This document shows, piece after piece, positions 36,882-49,277 of a stretch of DNA of 64,000 bases. The stretch comes from Delphinus delphis. Taxonomy: Eukaryota; Chordata; Mammalia; Artiodactyla; Delphinidae. Numbering within the stretch: the first letter of the stretch is position 1; each line of letters starts with the position of its first letter. The translations under genes were made by a program, and so were the position numbers. Below the pieces are notes generated by a model. It had not been told where the DNA came from and searched no databases. It saw only the letters and a list, made by a program, of their open reading frames with translations. The stretch is taken from the NCBI RefSeq assembly GCF_949987515.2, contig NC_082694.2, forward strand, positions 61,936,080 to 62,000,079, given 5' to 3'.

Positions 36882-37396
36882 TGTAGTTTTGACTGCATTT
36901 CTCTAATAATTAGTGATGTTGAGCAGCTTTTCATGTGCTTCTTGGCCATCTGTATATCTTCTTTGGAGAAATGTCTATTTACCTCTTCTGCACATTTTTG
37001 CAAAGCGTTGTTTGTTTTTTTAATATTGAGCTGTGTGAGCTGTTTATATATTTTGGAGATTAGTCCTTTGTCCACCAATTCATTTGCAAATATTTTCTCC
37101 CATGCTGAGGGTTGTCTTTTCGGCTTGTTTATGGTTTCCTTTGCTGTGCAAAAGCTTTGAAGTTTCATTAGGTCCCATTTGTTTTTATTTCCATTACTCT
37201 AGGAGGTGGATCAAAAAAGATCTTGCTGTGATTTATGTCAAAGAGCGTTCTTTCTATGTTTTCCTTTAAGAGTTTTATAGTGTCCTGTCTTACATTTACG
37301 TCTCTAATCCATTTTGAATTTATTTTTGTGTATGGTGTTAGGGAGTGTTCTAATTTCATTCTTTTACATGTAGCTGTCCAGTTTTCCCAGCACCAC

Positions 37397-37696
37397 GTTT
37401 TTAAAAATAATTAATTAATTTATTTATTTATTCTTGGCTGCCTTGGGCCTTTGTTTCCGTGCAAGGGCTTTCTCTAGTTGCAGCGAGTGGGGGCCACTCC
37501 TCATTGCGGTAGGTGGGCCTCTCACTATCGCGGCCTCTCTTGTTGTGGAGCACAGGCTCCAGGCGTGCAGGCTCAGTAGTTGTGGCCCACGGGCCCAGTT
37601 GCTCTGCGGCACATGGGATCCTCCCAGACCAGGGCTTGAACCCGTGTGCCCCGCATTGGCAGTCAGACTCTCAACCACTGCAGCACCAGAGAAGCC
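37397..37696 (-). mobile_element. Long CHR-type SINE inside L1-A
   Basis: The minus-strand head GGGGCTTCTCTGGTGCTGCA is at the right edge, with AATT/ATTT tail repeats at 37400-37430. Flanked by CCCAGCACCAC at 37386-37396 and 37697-37707, which is L1 ORF2 sequence. Confidence 0.95.
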
Positions 37697-38903
37697 CCCA
37701 GCACCACTTATTGAAGAGACTGTCTTTTCTCCATTGTGTATCCTTGCCTCCTTTGTCATACATTAGGTGACCATAGGTGTGTGGGTTTATCTCTGGGCTT
37801 TCTGTCTTGTTCCATTGATCTATGTTTCTGTTTCTGTGCCAGTACCATATTGTCTTGATTACCGTAGATTTGTAGTATAGTCTGAAATCAGGGAGCCTGA
37901 TTCCTCTAGCTCCGCTTTTTTCCCCCAAGACTGCTTTGGCTATTTGGGATCTTTTGTGTCTCCATACAAATTTTAAGATTTTTTGTTCTAGTTCTGTAAA
38001 AAATGCCATTGGTAATTTGATAGGGATTGCATTGAATCTGTAGAGTGCTTTGGGTAGTAGAGTCATTTTCACAATATTGATCCTTCCAATCCAAGAACAT
38101 GGTATATCTCTCCATCTGTTGGTATCATCTTTAATTTCTTTCATCAGTGTCTTATAGTTTTCTGCATACAGGTCTTTTGTCTCCCTAGGTAGGTTTATTC
38201 CTAGGTATTTTATTCTTTTTGTTGCAATGGTAAATGGGAGTGTTTCCTTAATTTCACTTTCAGATTTTTCATCATTAGTGTATCGGAATGCAAGAGATTT
38301 CTGTGCATTAATTTTATATCCTGCTGCTCTACCAAATTCAGTGATTAGCTCTAGTAGTTTTCTGGTGGCATCTTTAGGATTCTCTATGTATAGTGTCATG
38401 TCATCTGCAAACAGTGACAGTTTTACTTCTGCTTTTCCAATTTGTATTCCTTTTATTTCTTTTTCTTCTCTGATTGCCATGGCTAGGACTTCCAAAATTA
38501 TGTTGAATAAGAGTGGTGAGAGTGGGCATCCTTGTCTTGTTCCTGATCTTAGAGAAAATGCTTTCAGTTTTTCACCATTGAGAATGATATGTGCTGAGGG
38601 TTTCTCATATATGGCCTTTATTATGTTGAGGTAGGTTCCCTCTATGCCCACTTTCTGGAGAGTTTTTCTCATAAATGGGTGTCGAATTTTGTCAAAAGCT
38701 TTTTCTGCATCTATTGAGATGATTATATGGTTTTCCTTCTTCAATTTGTTAATACGGTTTTTCACATTGATTGATTTGTGTATCTTGAAGAATCCTTGCA
38801 TCCATGGGATAAATCCCACTTGATCATGGTGTATGATCCTTTTAATGTGTTGTTGGATTCTGTTTGCTAGTATTTTGTTGAGGAGTTTTGCATCTATATT
38901 CAT
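37671..38903 (-). pseudogene. L1-A ORF2 reverse transcriptase fragment
   Basis: 410 codons from the middle of ORF2, covering most of the reverse transcriptase domain. The catalytic FADD motif is intact at residues 165-168, and the '[14 protein letters not shown]' block is at about 117-130. The frame opens just after a stop codon (TCA on plus at 38916-38918) where L1-B has an Arg codon. It ends inside the SINE, whose head adds a short tail ending WCCSG. The stop is therefore caused by the insertion. Not expected to be translated from this locus. Confidence 0.93.
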
Positions 38904-39561
38904 TAGTGATATTGGTCAGTAATTTTCTTTTTTTGTAGTATCTTTGTCTGGTTTTGATGTCAGAGTGATGGTAGCCTCATAGAATGAGTTTGGGAATGTT
39001 CCTTCCTCTGCAATTTTTTGGAAGAGTTTGAGAAGGATGGGTATTAGCTCTTCTCTAAATGTTTGATAGAATTCACCTGTGAAGCCATCTGGTCCTGGAC
39101 TTTTGTTTGTTGGGAGATTTTAAATCACAGTTTCAAATTCATTACTTGTTGTTGGTCTGTTCATATTTTCTATTTCTTCCTGGTTCAGTCTTGGAAGGTT
39201 ATACCTTTCTAACAATTTGTCCATTTCTTCCAGTTTGTCCATTTTATTGGCATACAGTTGCTTGTAGTAGTCTCTTAGGATGCTTTGTATTTCTGCGGTG
39301 TCTGTTGTAACTTCTCCTTTTTCATTCTAATTTTATTGATTTGAGTCCTCTCCCACTTTTTCTTGATGAGTCTGGCTAATGGCTTATCAATTTTGTTTAT
39401 CTTCTCAAAGAACCAGCTTTTAGTTTTATTGATCTTTGCTATTGTTTTCTTTGTTTCTATTTCATTTATTTCTGCTCTGATATTTATGATTTCTTTCCTT
39501 CTGCTAACTTTGGGTTTTCTTGTTCTTCTTTCTCTAGTTCCTTTCGGTGTAAGGTTAGATT

Positions 39562-39769
39562 TTTTTTTTTTTTTTTTTCAGTATATGGGCCTCTCACTGT
39601 TGTGGCCTCTCCCATTGTGGAGCACAGGCTCTGGACACGTAGGCTCCGTGGCCATGGCTCACGAGCCTAGCCACTCTGCGGCAAGTGGAATCTTCCCGGA
39701 TCGGGGCACGAACCTGTGTCCCCTGCATCGGCAGGTGGACTCTCAACCACTGCACCACCAGGGAAGCCT
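39562..39769 (-). mobile_element. Short CHR-type SINE inside L1-A
   Basis: Tail is the T run at 39560-39579; the head is at the right edge (CACCACCAGGGAAGCC on plus). Flanked by GGTTAGATT at 39553-39561 and 39770-39778. Several substitutions from the near-consensus copies elsewhere. Confidence 0.95.
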
Positions 39770-40291
39770 GGTTAGATTATTTGAGCTTTTTCTTGTTTCT
39801 TGAGGTGGGCTTGTATAGTTATAAACTTCCCTCTGAACTGCTTTTGCTGCATCCCATAGGTTTTGGATCGTTGTGTTTTCATTGTCATTTGTCTCTAGGT
39901 ATTTTTTGATTTCCTCTTTGATTTCTTCAATGATCTCTTGATTATTTAGTAACGTATTGTTTAGCCTCCAGGTGTTTGTGTTTTTTACTTTTTTTTCCCT
40001 ATAATTGATTTCTAATCTCATAGCATTGTGGTCAGAAAAGATACTTGATATGATTTCAATTTTCTTAAATTTACTGATCCTTGATTTGTGACCCAAGATG
40101 TGATCTATCCTGGAGAATGTTCCATGTGCACTTGAGAAGAGAATGTAATCTGCTGTTTTTGGATGGAATGTCCTATAAATATCAATTAAATCTATCTGGT
40201 CCATTGTGCCATTTAAAGCTTGTGTTTCCTTATTTATTTTCATTTTGGATGATCTGTCCATTGGTGTAAGTGAGGTGTTAAAGTCCTCCAC
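39743..40291 (-). pseudogene. L1-A ORF2 endonuclease fragment
   Basis: 182 codons covering the C-terminal half of the apurinic-type endonuclease domain. The conserved 'SDHNAM' block, which holds the catalytic His, lies at about residues 92-97 and the start of the linker to the reverse transcriptase follows. Residue 2-5 reads EDFN where the family has GDFN. It terminates in the nested SINE with the tail LPWWCSG. Confidence 0.88.
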
Positions 40292-40759
40292 TATTTTTTG
40301 TGTTACTGTCGATTTCCTCTTTTATAGCTGTTAGCAGTTGCCTTATGTATCGAGGTGCTCCTATGTTGGATGCATATATATTTACAATTGTTATATCTTC
40401 CTCTTGGATTGATCCCTTGATCATTATGTAGTGTCCTTCCTTGTCTCTTGAACATTCTTTATTTTAAAGTCTATTTTATCTGATATGAGTATTGCTACTC
40501 TCGTTTTCTTTTGATTTCCATTTGCATGGAATATCTTTTTCCATCCCCTCACTTTCATTCTCTATGTGTCCCTAGGTCTGAAGTGGGTCTCTTGTAGACA
40601 GCATATAGATGGGTCTTCTTTTTGTATCCATTCAGCAAGCCTGTGTCTTTTGGTTGGAGCATTTAATCAATTCACATTTAAGGTAATTATTGATATTTAT
40701 GTTCCTATGACCATTTTCTTAATTGTTTTGGGTTTGTTTTTGTAGGTCCTTTCCTTCTC

Positions 40760-41740
40760 TTGTGTCTCCTACTTAGAGAAGTTCCTTTAGCATTTGTTGT
40801 AGAGCTGGTTTTGTGGTGCTGAATCCTCTTAGCTTTTGCTTGTCTGTAAAGCTTTTGATTTCTCCATCGAATCTGAATGAGATCCTTGCTGGGTAGAGTA
40901 ATCTTCGTTGTAGGTTCTTCTCTTTCATCACCTTAAGTATATCATGCCACTCCCCTCTGGCTTGTAGAGTTTCTGCTGAGAAGTCAGCTGTTAACCTTAT
41001 GGGAGTTTTGTATGTTATTTGTCATTTTTCCTTTGCTGTTTTCAATAATTTTTCTTTGTCTTTAATTTTTGCCGATTTGATTATTATGTTTCTTGGCGTT
41101 TTTCTCCTTGGATTTATCCTGTATGGGACTCTCTGAACTTCCTGGACTTGGGTGGCTATTTCCTTTCCAGTGTTAAGGAAGCTTTTGACTATAATCTCTT
41201 CAAATATTTTCCCGGGTCCTTTCTCTCTCTCTTCTCCTTCTGGAACCCCTATAATGTGAATGTTGTTGTGTTTAATGTTGTCCTAGAGGTCTCTTAGGCT
41301 GTCTTCATTTCTTTTCGTTCTTTTTGCTTTATTCTGTTCAGCAGCAGTAAATTCCACCATTCTGTCTTCCAGGTCACTTATCCCTTCTTCTGCCTCAGTT
41401 ATTCTGCTATTGATTCCTTCTAGTGTATTTTTAATTTCAGTTATTGTATTGTTCATCTCTGTTTATTTGTTCTTTAATTCTTCTAGGTCTTTGTTACATA
41501 TTTCTTGCGTCTTTTCAATCTTTGCCTCCATTCTTTTTCCGAGGTCCTGGATCATCTTCACTATCATTATTCTGAATTCTTTTTATGGAAGGTTGCCTAT
41601 CTCCACTTCATTTAGTTGTTTTTCTGGGGTGTTCTCTTGTTCCTTCATCTGGTACATAGCCCTCTGCCTTTTCTTCTTGTCTATCTTTCTATGAATGTGG
41701 TTTTTGTTCCCAAAGCTGCAGGATTGTAGTTCTTCTTGCT
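40760..41740 (-). pseudogene. L1-A ORF1 remnant
   Basis: Minus-strand sequence keeps the ORF1 C-terminal domain words near 40780-40960 ('GCAAGGATCTCATTCAGATT' and neighbouring codons) and the N-terminal region near 41583-41700. The expected initiator, ATG in L1-B at 52680, aligns to AAG here (plus CTT at 41673-41675). A stop follows about 30 codons later. The frame is broken throughout. Confidence 0.75.
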
Positions 41741-41789
41741 TCTGCTGTCTGCCCTCTGATGGATGAGGCTGTCTCAACATGAGCCTTTT

Positions 41790-42024
41790 ACAAGGCAACT
41801 TGGAACACATATAATAATGGCCTCAATTGCCCTCTCCAAGAAAAAGAAAAGTGTCATATTTAATTTGACCTTGGATAAAAGTCAAGGGCAAAATGTTCAG
41901 TCATATTATTGTAGAGTCAATTTCGCTACAGTGTATCACATGAGTAGAGCCTTCTGGTGAAGTGATTGGATAGATGGGTAAAATCTTGAGATTCATAATG
42001 AATGAATGTTAACATTTCTCTAAG
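41790..42024. other. Unassigned flank of L1-A
   Basis: DNA between the right target duplication of L1-A and the MER5A-like element. Joined to the sequence left of 36135 it is the pre-insertion locus. No gene is seen. Confidence 0.6.
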
Positions 42025-42180
42025 AACAGTAGTTCTCAAAGTGTTGTCCCTGTGGTAGCAGCATCAGTATCATCTGGGAACATTTGAAAAATGCGAAATT
42101 TTCACTCCCGCCCCAGAACTACAGAATCCTGGACATTAGCTAATTCTGACACATGCTTAAGTTGAGAATCACCATCTTAA
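42025..42180 (+). mobile_element. MER5A-like hAT-Charlie MITE
   Basis: 'CAGTAGTTCTCAAAGTGTTG' start, 'GCATCAGTATCATCTGGGAAC' centre and 'AAGTTGAGAATCACCATC' end give the whole MER5A layout with its inverted ends (TTCTCAA / TTGAGAA). Confidence 0.88.
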
Positions 42181-45100
42181 ACTATTTCCTGTAGGAAAAA
42201 TCTCAGATGGAATTTTACCTCTACCCTATTGTTTTTAATCATTTAAAGAATAATATAAGCTTATTAAATAAAACTTGGAGATTATATTGATGAAGTAGAA
42301 GATGAGAAATCAGAAGGGGAAGGGAAAGAGGAGAATGATGTTGGCATCATCCTACACACCCAAATGCAAGAATTTTGACTATTTGTGACTTTTCTTTAAA
42401 ATTATTTTTTTATGCTTAGGATTTTTCACAATACTGATTAAAAAATATATATCTATATATTACAACCTGCATTTTAATTGTAACAACATTGTTTCATGTT
42501 ATTGCCTGGATGTTTAAATCTCATTTTCAAGTCTTCAGAAAAATCTCATTCATTTAACTATCCGCCTATGGTTGGATGTTTGGGTTTCACAATTATAGAT
42601 AATCCTCTGGTAAATATATGTGTGTATAAAACATTTTCTACATTTTAAAATGTGTCCTTAGTCACTAATCCTGTAAGTAGACCTCTTGGGTCAAAGTAGA
42701 TGTTTATACTGTAAGATGCTTTTATTGGTTAGATTTTGAGCATTATCTTGCCAAAGCCCCACTTATTTCCGAGGCATAGAACTTTAACTCAGGAGACAAT
42801 CCTATGTTAACTTTCAGTCCTTTCCTTTTTCCTTTCCTTTCTTTTTCTTTCTTTGCCTGTTTATATTTCTACTAAAGTTTACAGCAAATTTTCCTAAAAT
42901 TTGTCCCAAGCCTAATCTTACTCTAAGTTGCTAGTACTGCCTGTATCATTCCCCATATGCAGGTCCTCAAAGGTTACTTTGAAAGGAAGTTGGGTGCAAG
43001 ACCAGAACCTCAGGAGTTTTTACGTGTAATTACTATTGGTCCTAAAAGTCCTCAGATTTCTTTGCAACTCTCTCTTCAACAGTGTTCACATTTCCCTTTT
43101 TGCCCTCATCAATTTACTTCCATGTTCATGTTGGAAGGTCACAGCTCTGTTTCAACACCCAGTGGCCCCTGGTCACAGCCCTGTTTCAACACCCAGTGGC
43201 CTCTAAGTGCCTTTCTTCAGATACAGTGAATCTCTGCTTACCATCTTTTTTCATTACCGTCTTTGCCTTCTTTTCAAGATCTTGTATGCCTCTTTTCTTT
43301 CTCTTTTTAAAGTCTGTTTGAAGAAGAGGTATATTTGTAATTAGAGGATGGCTACTCTCCTAACCTGGGTTTAATATTTTGCTAGACCTACCTATTCATT
43401 GGTGGATTTGCAACTAACTTGGAAACCCATAATAGTCTTGTTTCCATGTATTTTACTGACTTCCTCATAACTGCTCTGTGTCCTTATTTTTCAGCTTCTT
43501 TCTGCCCTATCCAGGCACCATTCCATTGTGGATGTGTTACATAGGAAAATAGGGATAGGTAAACATCATCATGCTCCATGCCATCAAATTCTTCTTAAAA
43601 TTCTTTACTCAGGCTTGCCTTCTCCAGAGCTATATGACTGTAGGTTAGAAATCTGGAGCCAGAATGAGATATTCAGCAGACAAAGGGCCCTCTGCTTATT
43701 CTTTCTGTAAACAGATTCAGAAATGGTTTTGATTTTGGTTGCCGAATCAATACACTTTTTAAAAGTCATCTTTCCTTTACTTAAAGAGCATTTAAAGAAA
43801 CTACATTCAGTCTCTCAGTCTAGTGGAGAAGTCCAATTTAATGAATTCCTTCCACAGAAGACTGAGAAAGTGAATGTGGCCTTGAGAGTATTTAATTTGT
43901 ACCCAGGGAATAGTTTACATGCCTGGAGAAACTCCATCAAGATCCAACGGGAACTTAAGAAACTGACTCAAAGCTAGGCTAATATTATAATAATCCAACC
44001 AGTGTTTTTATACCCTACTTCATGTGCTTACAATGTCCTCAATACTTTACTTGCTTTGTATCACATGTCTTCAAATCATACCCCTAGAAAGAACAGTTTC
44101 AAATATAACTACACAGGTCATTTCATTTTTTCCTCTTTAAATATGGGCTGAGAGAGCCAGTGAGTGATCAGAATTAGAGAGATGGATTCCTCAATAGAGT
44201 AAGAGATTGGTCAGTTAAATAACTCCTTGTCCAACATCTATAAAAAGTAGAAATCAATTAATTAATTAACCAATAAATGCCCATATATTAGCACTAAGTA
44301 AACGGAAAAACATCCATGGGCTCCAAAGTTCAGAAGAGTCCTGGAGGTGTTCTCAGAACAAAAACACGTCAAAGTAACTAAAACCCCATTCAAAAATCAG
44401 TGAATTCATTGTTTCAAAAGCAGCTTTATGTAAGTCTATTTTAGAAAGAGTTCTATGAAAAAATGCGAACACTTAACTAGTTCTTTCCAATGTCCAAGCA
44501 CTCTTGTGAAGTCCTGTCTTTCTAACTCATTTACAACTTGCAATGATTTTATCTTGGGGCCTTATGTTCTTTTCTGCCATGACCTTGCATGCCTATCTTG
44601 TTCCATCAGACATGTCTGTATAAGGCTTTAGCTTAACTGAAGGGTATAGGATTTGAGTTTTTCTCACTGAGCTTCTAGGTCTCAGGAAAATCAAGGATTG
44701 TAGCCAAATATCAGTTTCTGTGTCTCTGAACATTTCAAATATAATTATGTGGGGGTTATCTATCCAGAGTACATAGAAGCCACTGACTGTGGAAAGGATG
44801 TGGAAGGCAAAGATGACAGCTGCATAAACTTTATATGAGAGTCTCACGTTAACCCCAGTAATATGTTGTGGTACATATAAGTGACACTCTATCATATTAT
44901 AAGCATCCTTTTAGTTAATGTTTGTCATTTTTTTTTCCCTTTCCTTATGTGAGTAAAATCTGGGAGAGATGGTAGCAGGATTCCCATGCTGTCATGTAAT
45001 GACTGTCCAAACACTACTAATTTTTATGGGACTATAAAAAGTGTGAAGAATGACGTTGTTGGTACAGCAAATGCACATCACTGTGAGCAGTCCAGCATGT

Positions 45101-46185
45101 GCTCTCTTGTTGTTGGTTGAGTGGAACTGGGGGTGAAGAAAAGAGACGAAGAGAGTGAGAGGCAGATTTTTGCCTTTGGATCTATAAGTCTCCTTATTCC
45201 ACTCTAAGAAAAAAAGAAGGTGTGTATGTTCCGGTGGTAGTGGTGGGGGTTATTACACTTGTCATGAGACATTCCTCATTAGAGTGAAGAGAAGGAAAAA
45301 GAAGTGTGGGGAAAAGGAGCAGAGAGATTAATAATGAACAGCAGCGTTGATACATTGAAAGCCTTTATATCATTAAGCTGCTGATTTATTCATTCATAAT
45401 GCATTCCTATTCAATATGGTTAGGGAAGACTGGAGGGCTCCCTTATTAGCCTCTGTATCATATACTACTAGAAACTTTATCAATCTCACTCATTTCTTTA
45501 CATGCCTGTACTTGAAGACTTTCAGGAATAGACCTTCATCCTTTCCTCAGGTAGACTATTGCTCTGCCATATCCAAACAATAAAAGTTTGGCTACTACTC
45601 ACAGCAGTAAATTAAAACACCTAAATCCGAACGTAGACAAATAATTTGTTCTATCACTTTTCTTCCAGTGGGTTCGGTTAGGTAGTTTTCTAAAGGAATA
45701 CGTGTTTAACAAATCTTGACATTTGGGCTTAGCGCATGAATTAGCCATTCTGACCACAGCTTTGATGTACATAGATGCTAACTCAGCATTGAGAGGCTGT
45801 GTGAAACATGATTCACCAAGGCAGTTCTAGGCAGAGCCAATGACCTGGAAAACTCATTCTTGACTTGTCTGGCTGTGGGTATCCTCTTTTCTCATAGTGG
45901 TTACAATCACAGTGATCAGTGTTTAATAATTGTTCAAATATATATTAGAATACCCAAATCTTCATTGTCTTCAAGTTGGCTCTAAATATTAGTATGCAGG
46001 TTTCCAAAGGGAAAAAAATGATTTTATAATTTAACAAATAATTAATTCAAGCCTATAAAGCAACAAAAATGATACTTTTTTCCTAAATGGTTTGAAATTT
46101 AGATTTGAGATCATTTTTCATTATCACAGAAATGAGAAATCTTTTCTAGATCTGATGTGTAAAATGTAGGGACACTAATGTGTGT
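42181..46185. other. Unassigned DNA
   Basis: Four kilobases with no confidently named repeat and no gene I can support. It holds a CCTTT/CTTT-rich tract (42821-42853) and a 34-bp tandem duplication (43137-43204). The frames at 42957-43229, 43723-43977 and 44593-44895 have no recognised domain. It is one of the less repeat-laden stretches here, so unrecognised unique elements are possible. Confidence 0.5.
43137..43204. repeat. 34-bp tandem duplication
   Basis: Two adjacent 34-bp units, each starting GGTCACAGC and containing CTGTTTCAACACCCAGTGGC, differ at two positions (43146 T versus 43180 C, and one base near the unit end). Confidence 0.92.
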
Positions 46186-46355
46186 TTGTTAAGAAGCAGT
46201 GAGCCAAGGGGTTAGAGCATGGCATTTGGAGTCAGACATACTTGGTTCAGATGCTAAGGCTTATTTTCCTCATTAGTAAGATTGGGTTACAATGGTAAAA
46301 GCATTCTGAGGATTAAATGAGAATGTGTGTGAGGCATTTGACAGAGTAGCAGAGT
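46186..46355 (+). mobile_element. MIR SINE
   Basis: 'GGGGTTAGAGCATGGCATTTG' and 'GAGTCAGACATACTTGGTTC' head, then a 'TTTTCCTCATTAGTAAGATTG' core and 'CTGAGGATTAAATGAGAATG', with a deletion between head and core. Confidence 0.8.
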
Positions 46356-47835
46356 GCCTTCCTCTATCCAGACACAACAGAGCTAGCATCAGCATCATTA
46401 TAAATATAGTGTTTACAATCTATGATGCTTCCAGACTGAAGCACTCAACAGTTTGCTACATATTCTCCCTAAAAACTCAACTTCTCAATGAATTTCTGCA
46501 GCAGGAAATAATTTTTAAAAATGAAACCACAGCATATAGCTTTGCATGGAAGCCATAGGTCTGGGAGAACAGGCTTTTAGCTAAGGTTTCATCAGATCAT
46601 AGAGTTGTAGCATACTTACTGTTCACACCTGTTCCTCATGCCTGACCAAAGATTCAATATCAATAAAGCCTTGTGCTCTTCTTAATGTACCAGTGATGAA
46701 TGCTATGAATATTAAAGACATTTTATATCTTTTATTCACTCAAACCAATAAACAATTATTAGATTTTTTTCTAGGGATAAAGCCTAACCTTATATTAGGG
46801 GGCGTTATGAAGGCAATGGAAACAGAGTCCTGGCCTCCACTTTCCACAGCCATGATCATCAGCCATTTGCATGATTTTAATTTTTCCATATATAATTATT
46901 ATTCTCCAAGTGTTAACATTTGTCTTAATACTTAGAAAAATATCCTTTTATGCCATGCATAGATCTCTTCTTTGAATAAGCCAGAGTGATGATGGATATG
47001 CAGCAGATAAAGCCTCACTTATGGTTGCACTAGGCCCTTCCATTGCTGAATAGAAAAGAAACACACACAAATGGGAAGACAGCTGCTATCACATAGGCAG
47101 TAAATTGCATAGCTGTCTGATCATGCTGAGGCCACAGCTTTGATTATACACTGTTTTGATAATTACGCAGTCAAACCCATTATTAATAAAGGTAACCCTT
47201 AGGGGCTCAAGTTCTAAGTTCTTTAGAAAAAAAGGTAAATGAGCCTAAAAGATATTCAACATATCAAAGATGGCAATGGTGATTTTAACCATACTCTCTT
47301 CCTATTGCTTAAGATTATATACTATAATAATTGTGGCAAATGTCATTCTGGTATAAATTGGGATAATTTTAGCTCACTTCTTCGACCCTGAAGCAGTCAT
47401 TCTAACTTGGACTGGAAATCTGTACCATCAACACATCCTCTTAGTGAACTCACATACTGTCTTTAATGACATTCCAAAACAGTGGTATAATTTCTCCTTC
47501 AAAAGAATGAAGCCTTTTTGATCTCATTCTGAGGAACTGAGGAATTGAGTGATAGGGCAGGGAGGCTATTCCTGTCACCAGTGCTTGTGTCTGTCTGCAC
47601 AGGAATCAACCATGAGAGAATGAGGTTTGAAATGCCATTTGGAAATCTCGACTGTCTGAAAAGGTTCATATATAAGAGGACAACTGATTCATCCATGGCA
47701 TACAAGTTTCCAAAGTGGAGTACTTATCAACATTTTTTTTTTAATGTCAAAGCACATGTAGAAAATGATAATATTTCCTGGGGGTAAATCAGAAAAAATT
47801 TGGGAGTAACTATGTAAGGCATGGTGATGAAAATA
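46356..47835. other. Unassigned DNA
   Basis: No named repeat or gene is recognised. Short frames without domains. Confidence 0.5.
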
Positions 47836-48623
47836 ATTACATCTTTATTTTTTTTTTAAAGATTTTTTTGATGTGGACAATTTTTAAAGTCTTTTATTGA
47901 AACTGTTGCAATATTGCTTCTGTTTTTTGTTTTTAACATCTTTATTGGAGTATAATTGCTTTACATCATTGTGCTAGTTTCTGCTGTATAACGAAGTGAA
48001 TCAGCTATGTGTACACTTATATCCCCGTATGCCCTCCCTCTTGCGTCTCCCTCCCACCCTTCCTATCCTACCCCTCTAGGTGGTCACAAAGCACCTAGCT
48101 GATCTCCCTGTGCTATGTCGCTGCTTCCCACTAGCTATTTTACATTTGGTAGTGTATATATGTCCATGCCACTCTCTCACATCATCCCAGCTTACGCTTC
48201 GCCAACCCCATGTCCTGAAGTCCATTCTCTATGTCTGTGTCTTTATTCCTGTCCTGCCACTAGGTTTTTCACAACCATTTTTTTTTTTTAGATTCCATAT
48301 ATATGTGTTAGCATATGTTATTATTTTTTTTCTTTCTGACTTACTTCACTCTGTATGACAGATTCTAGGTCCATCCACTTCAAATACGAAACAAAATAAC
48401 TCAATTTCGTTTATTTTTATGGCTTAGTAATATTCCATTGTATATGTGGGTCACATCTTCTTTATCCATTCATCTGTCGATGGACACTTAGGTTGCTCCC
48501 ATGTCCTGGGTTTTTTAAATAGTACTGCAGTGAACATTGTGGTACATGACTCTTTTTGAGTTATGGTTTTCTCAGGGTATATGCCCAGTAGTGGGATTGC
48601 TGGGGCGTATGTTAGTTCTATTT

Positions 48624-49277
48624 TTAGATTTTAAGGAACCTCCATACAGTTCTCCATAGTGGCTGTATCAATTTACATTCCCACCAACAGTGTAGGAGGA
48701 TTTCCTTTTCTCCACACCCTTTCCAGTATTTATTGTTTGCAGATTTTTTGATGATGGCCATTCTGACTGGTGTGAGGTGATACCTCATTGTAGTTCTGAT
48801 TTGCATTTCTCTAATGATTAGTGATGTTGGGCATCCTTTCATGTGTTTGTTGGCAATCTGTATATCTTCTTTGGAGAAATGTCTATTTAGGGCCTCTGCC
48901 CATTTTTGGATTGGGTTGTTTGTTTTTTTGATATTGAGCTGCATGAGCTGCTTGTAAATTTCGGAGATCAATCCTTTGTCAGTTGCTTCGTTTGCAAATA
49001 TTTTCTCCCATTCTGAGGGTTGTCTTTTCGTCTGGTTTATGTTTTCCTTTGCTGTGCAAAAGCTTTGAAGTTTCATTAGGTCCCATTTGTTTATTTTTGT
49101 TTTTATTTCCATTCCTCTAGGAGGTGGGTCAAAAAGGGTCTTGCTGTGATTTATGTCATAGAGTGTTCTGGTTGTGTTTTCCTCTAAGAGTTTTATAGTG
49201 TCAGGCCTTACATTTAGGTCTTTAATCCATTTTGAGTTTATTTTTGTGTATGGTATTAGGGAGTGTTCTAATTTCAT
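48624..49277 (-). pseudogene. L1-B ORF2 C-terminal fragment
   Basis: 217 codons of ORF2 downstream of the reverse transcriptase, ending within the cysteine-containing C-terminal region at a premature stop before the natural end near 48290. Corresponds to the L1-A stretch 36387-37390. Confidence 0.9.

Larger units (their letters stand above)
36151..41773 (-). mobile_element. L1-A: long antisense LINE-1, 5'-truncated
   Basis: On the minus strand the order is ORF1 region (about 41740-40760), ORF2 (about 40730-36387) and a short 3' UTR (36386-36151) with a T run as the tail. A perfect 16-bp duplication TCAACATGAGCCTTTT flanks it (36135-36150 and 41774-41789). Without the two nested SINEs it is about 5.1 kb. 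It lacks about 0.5 kb of 5' UTR that L1-B has. Both ORFs carry stops and frameshifts, so the copy is dead. Autonomous L1 encodes an RNA-binding ORF1p and an endonuclease/reverse transcriptase ORF2p. Confidence 0.97.

Noticed and set aside
37671..38903. Functional reverse transcriptase gene
   Set aside because: It is a broken L1 ORF2 with a stop upstream and SINE-caused termination downstream; FADD is intact but the protein is incomplete.
43137..43204. CRISPR-like direct repeats
   Set aside because: Only two adjacent units with no spacers, in a mammalian genome context.
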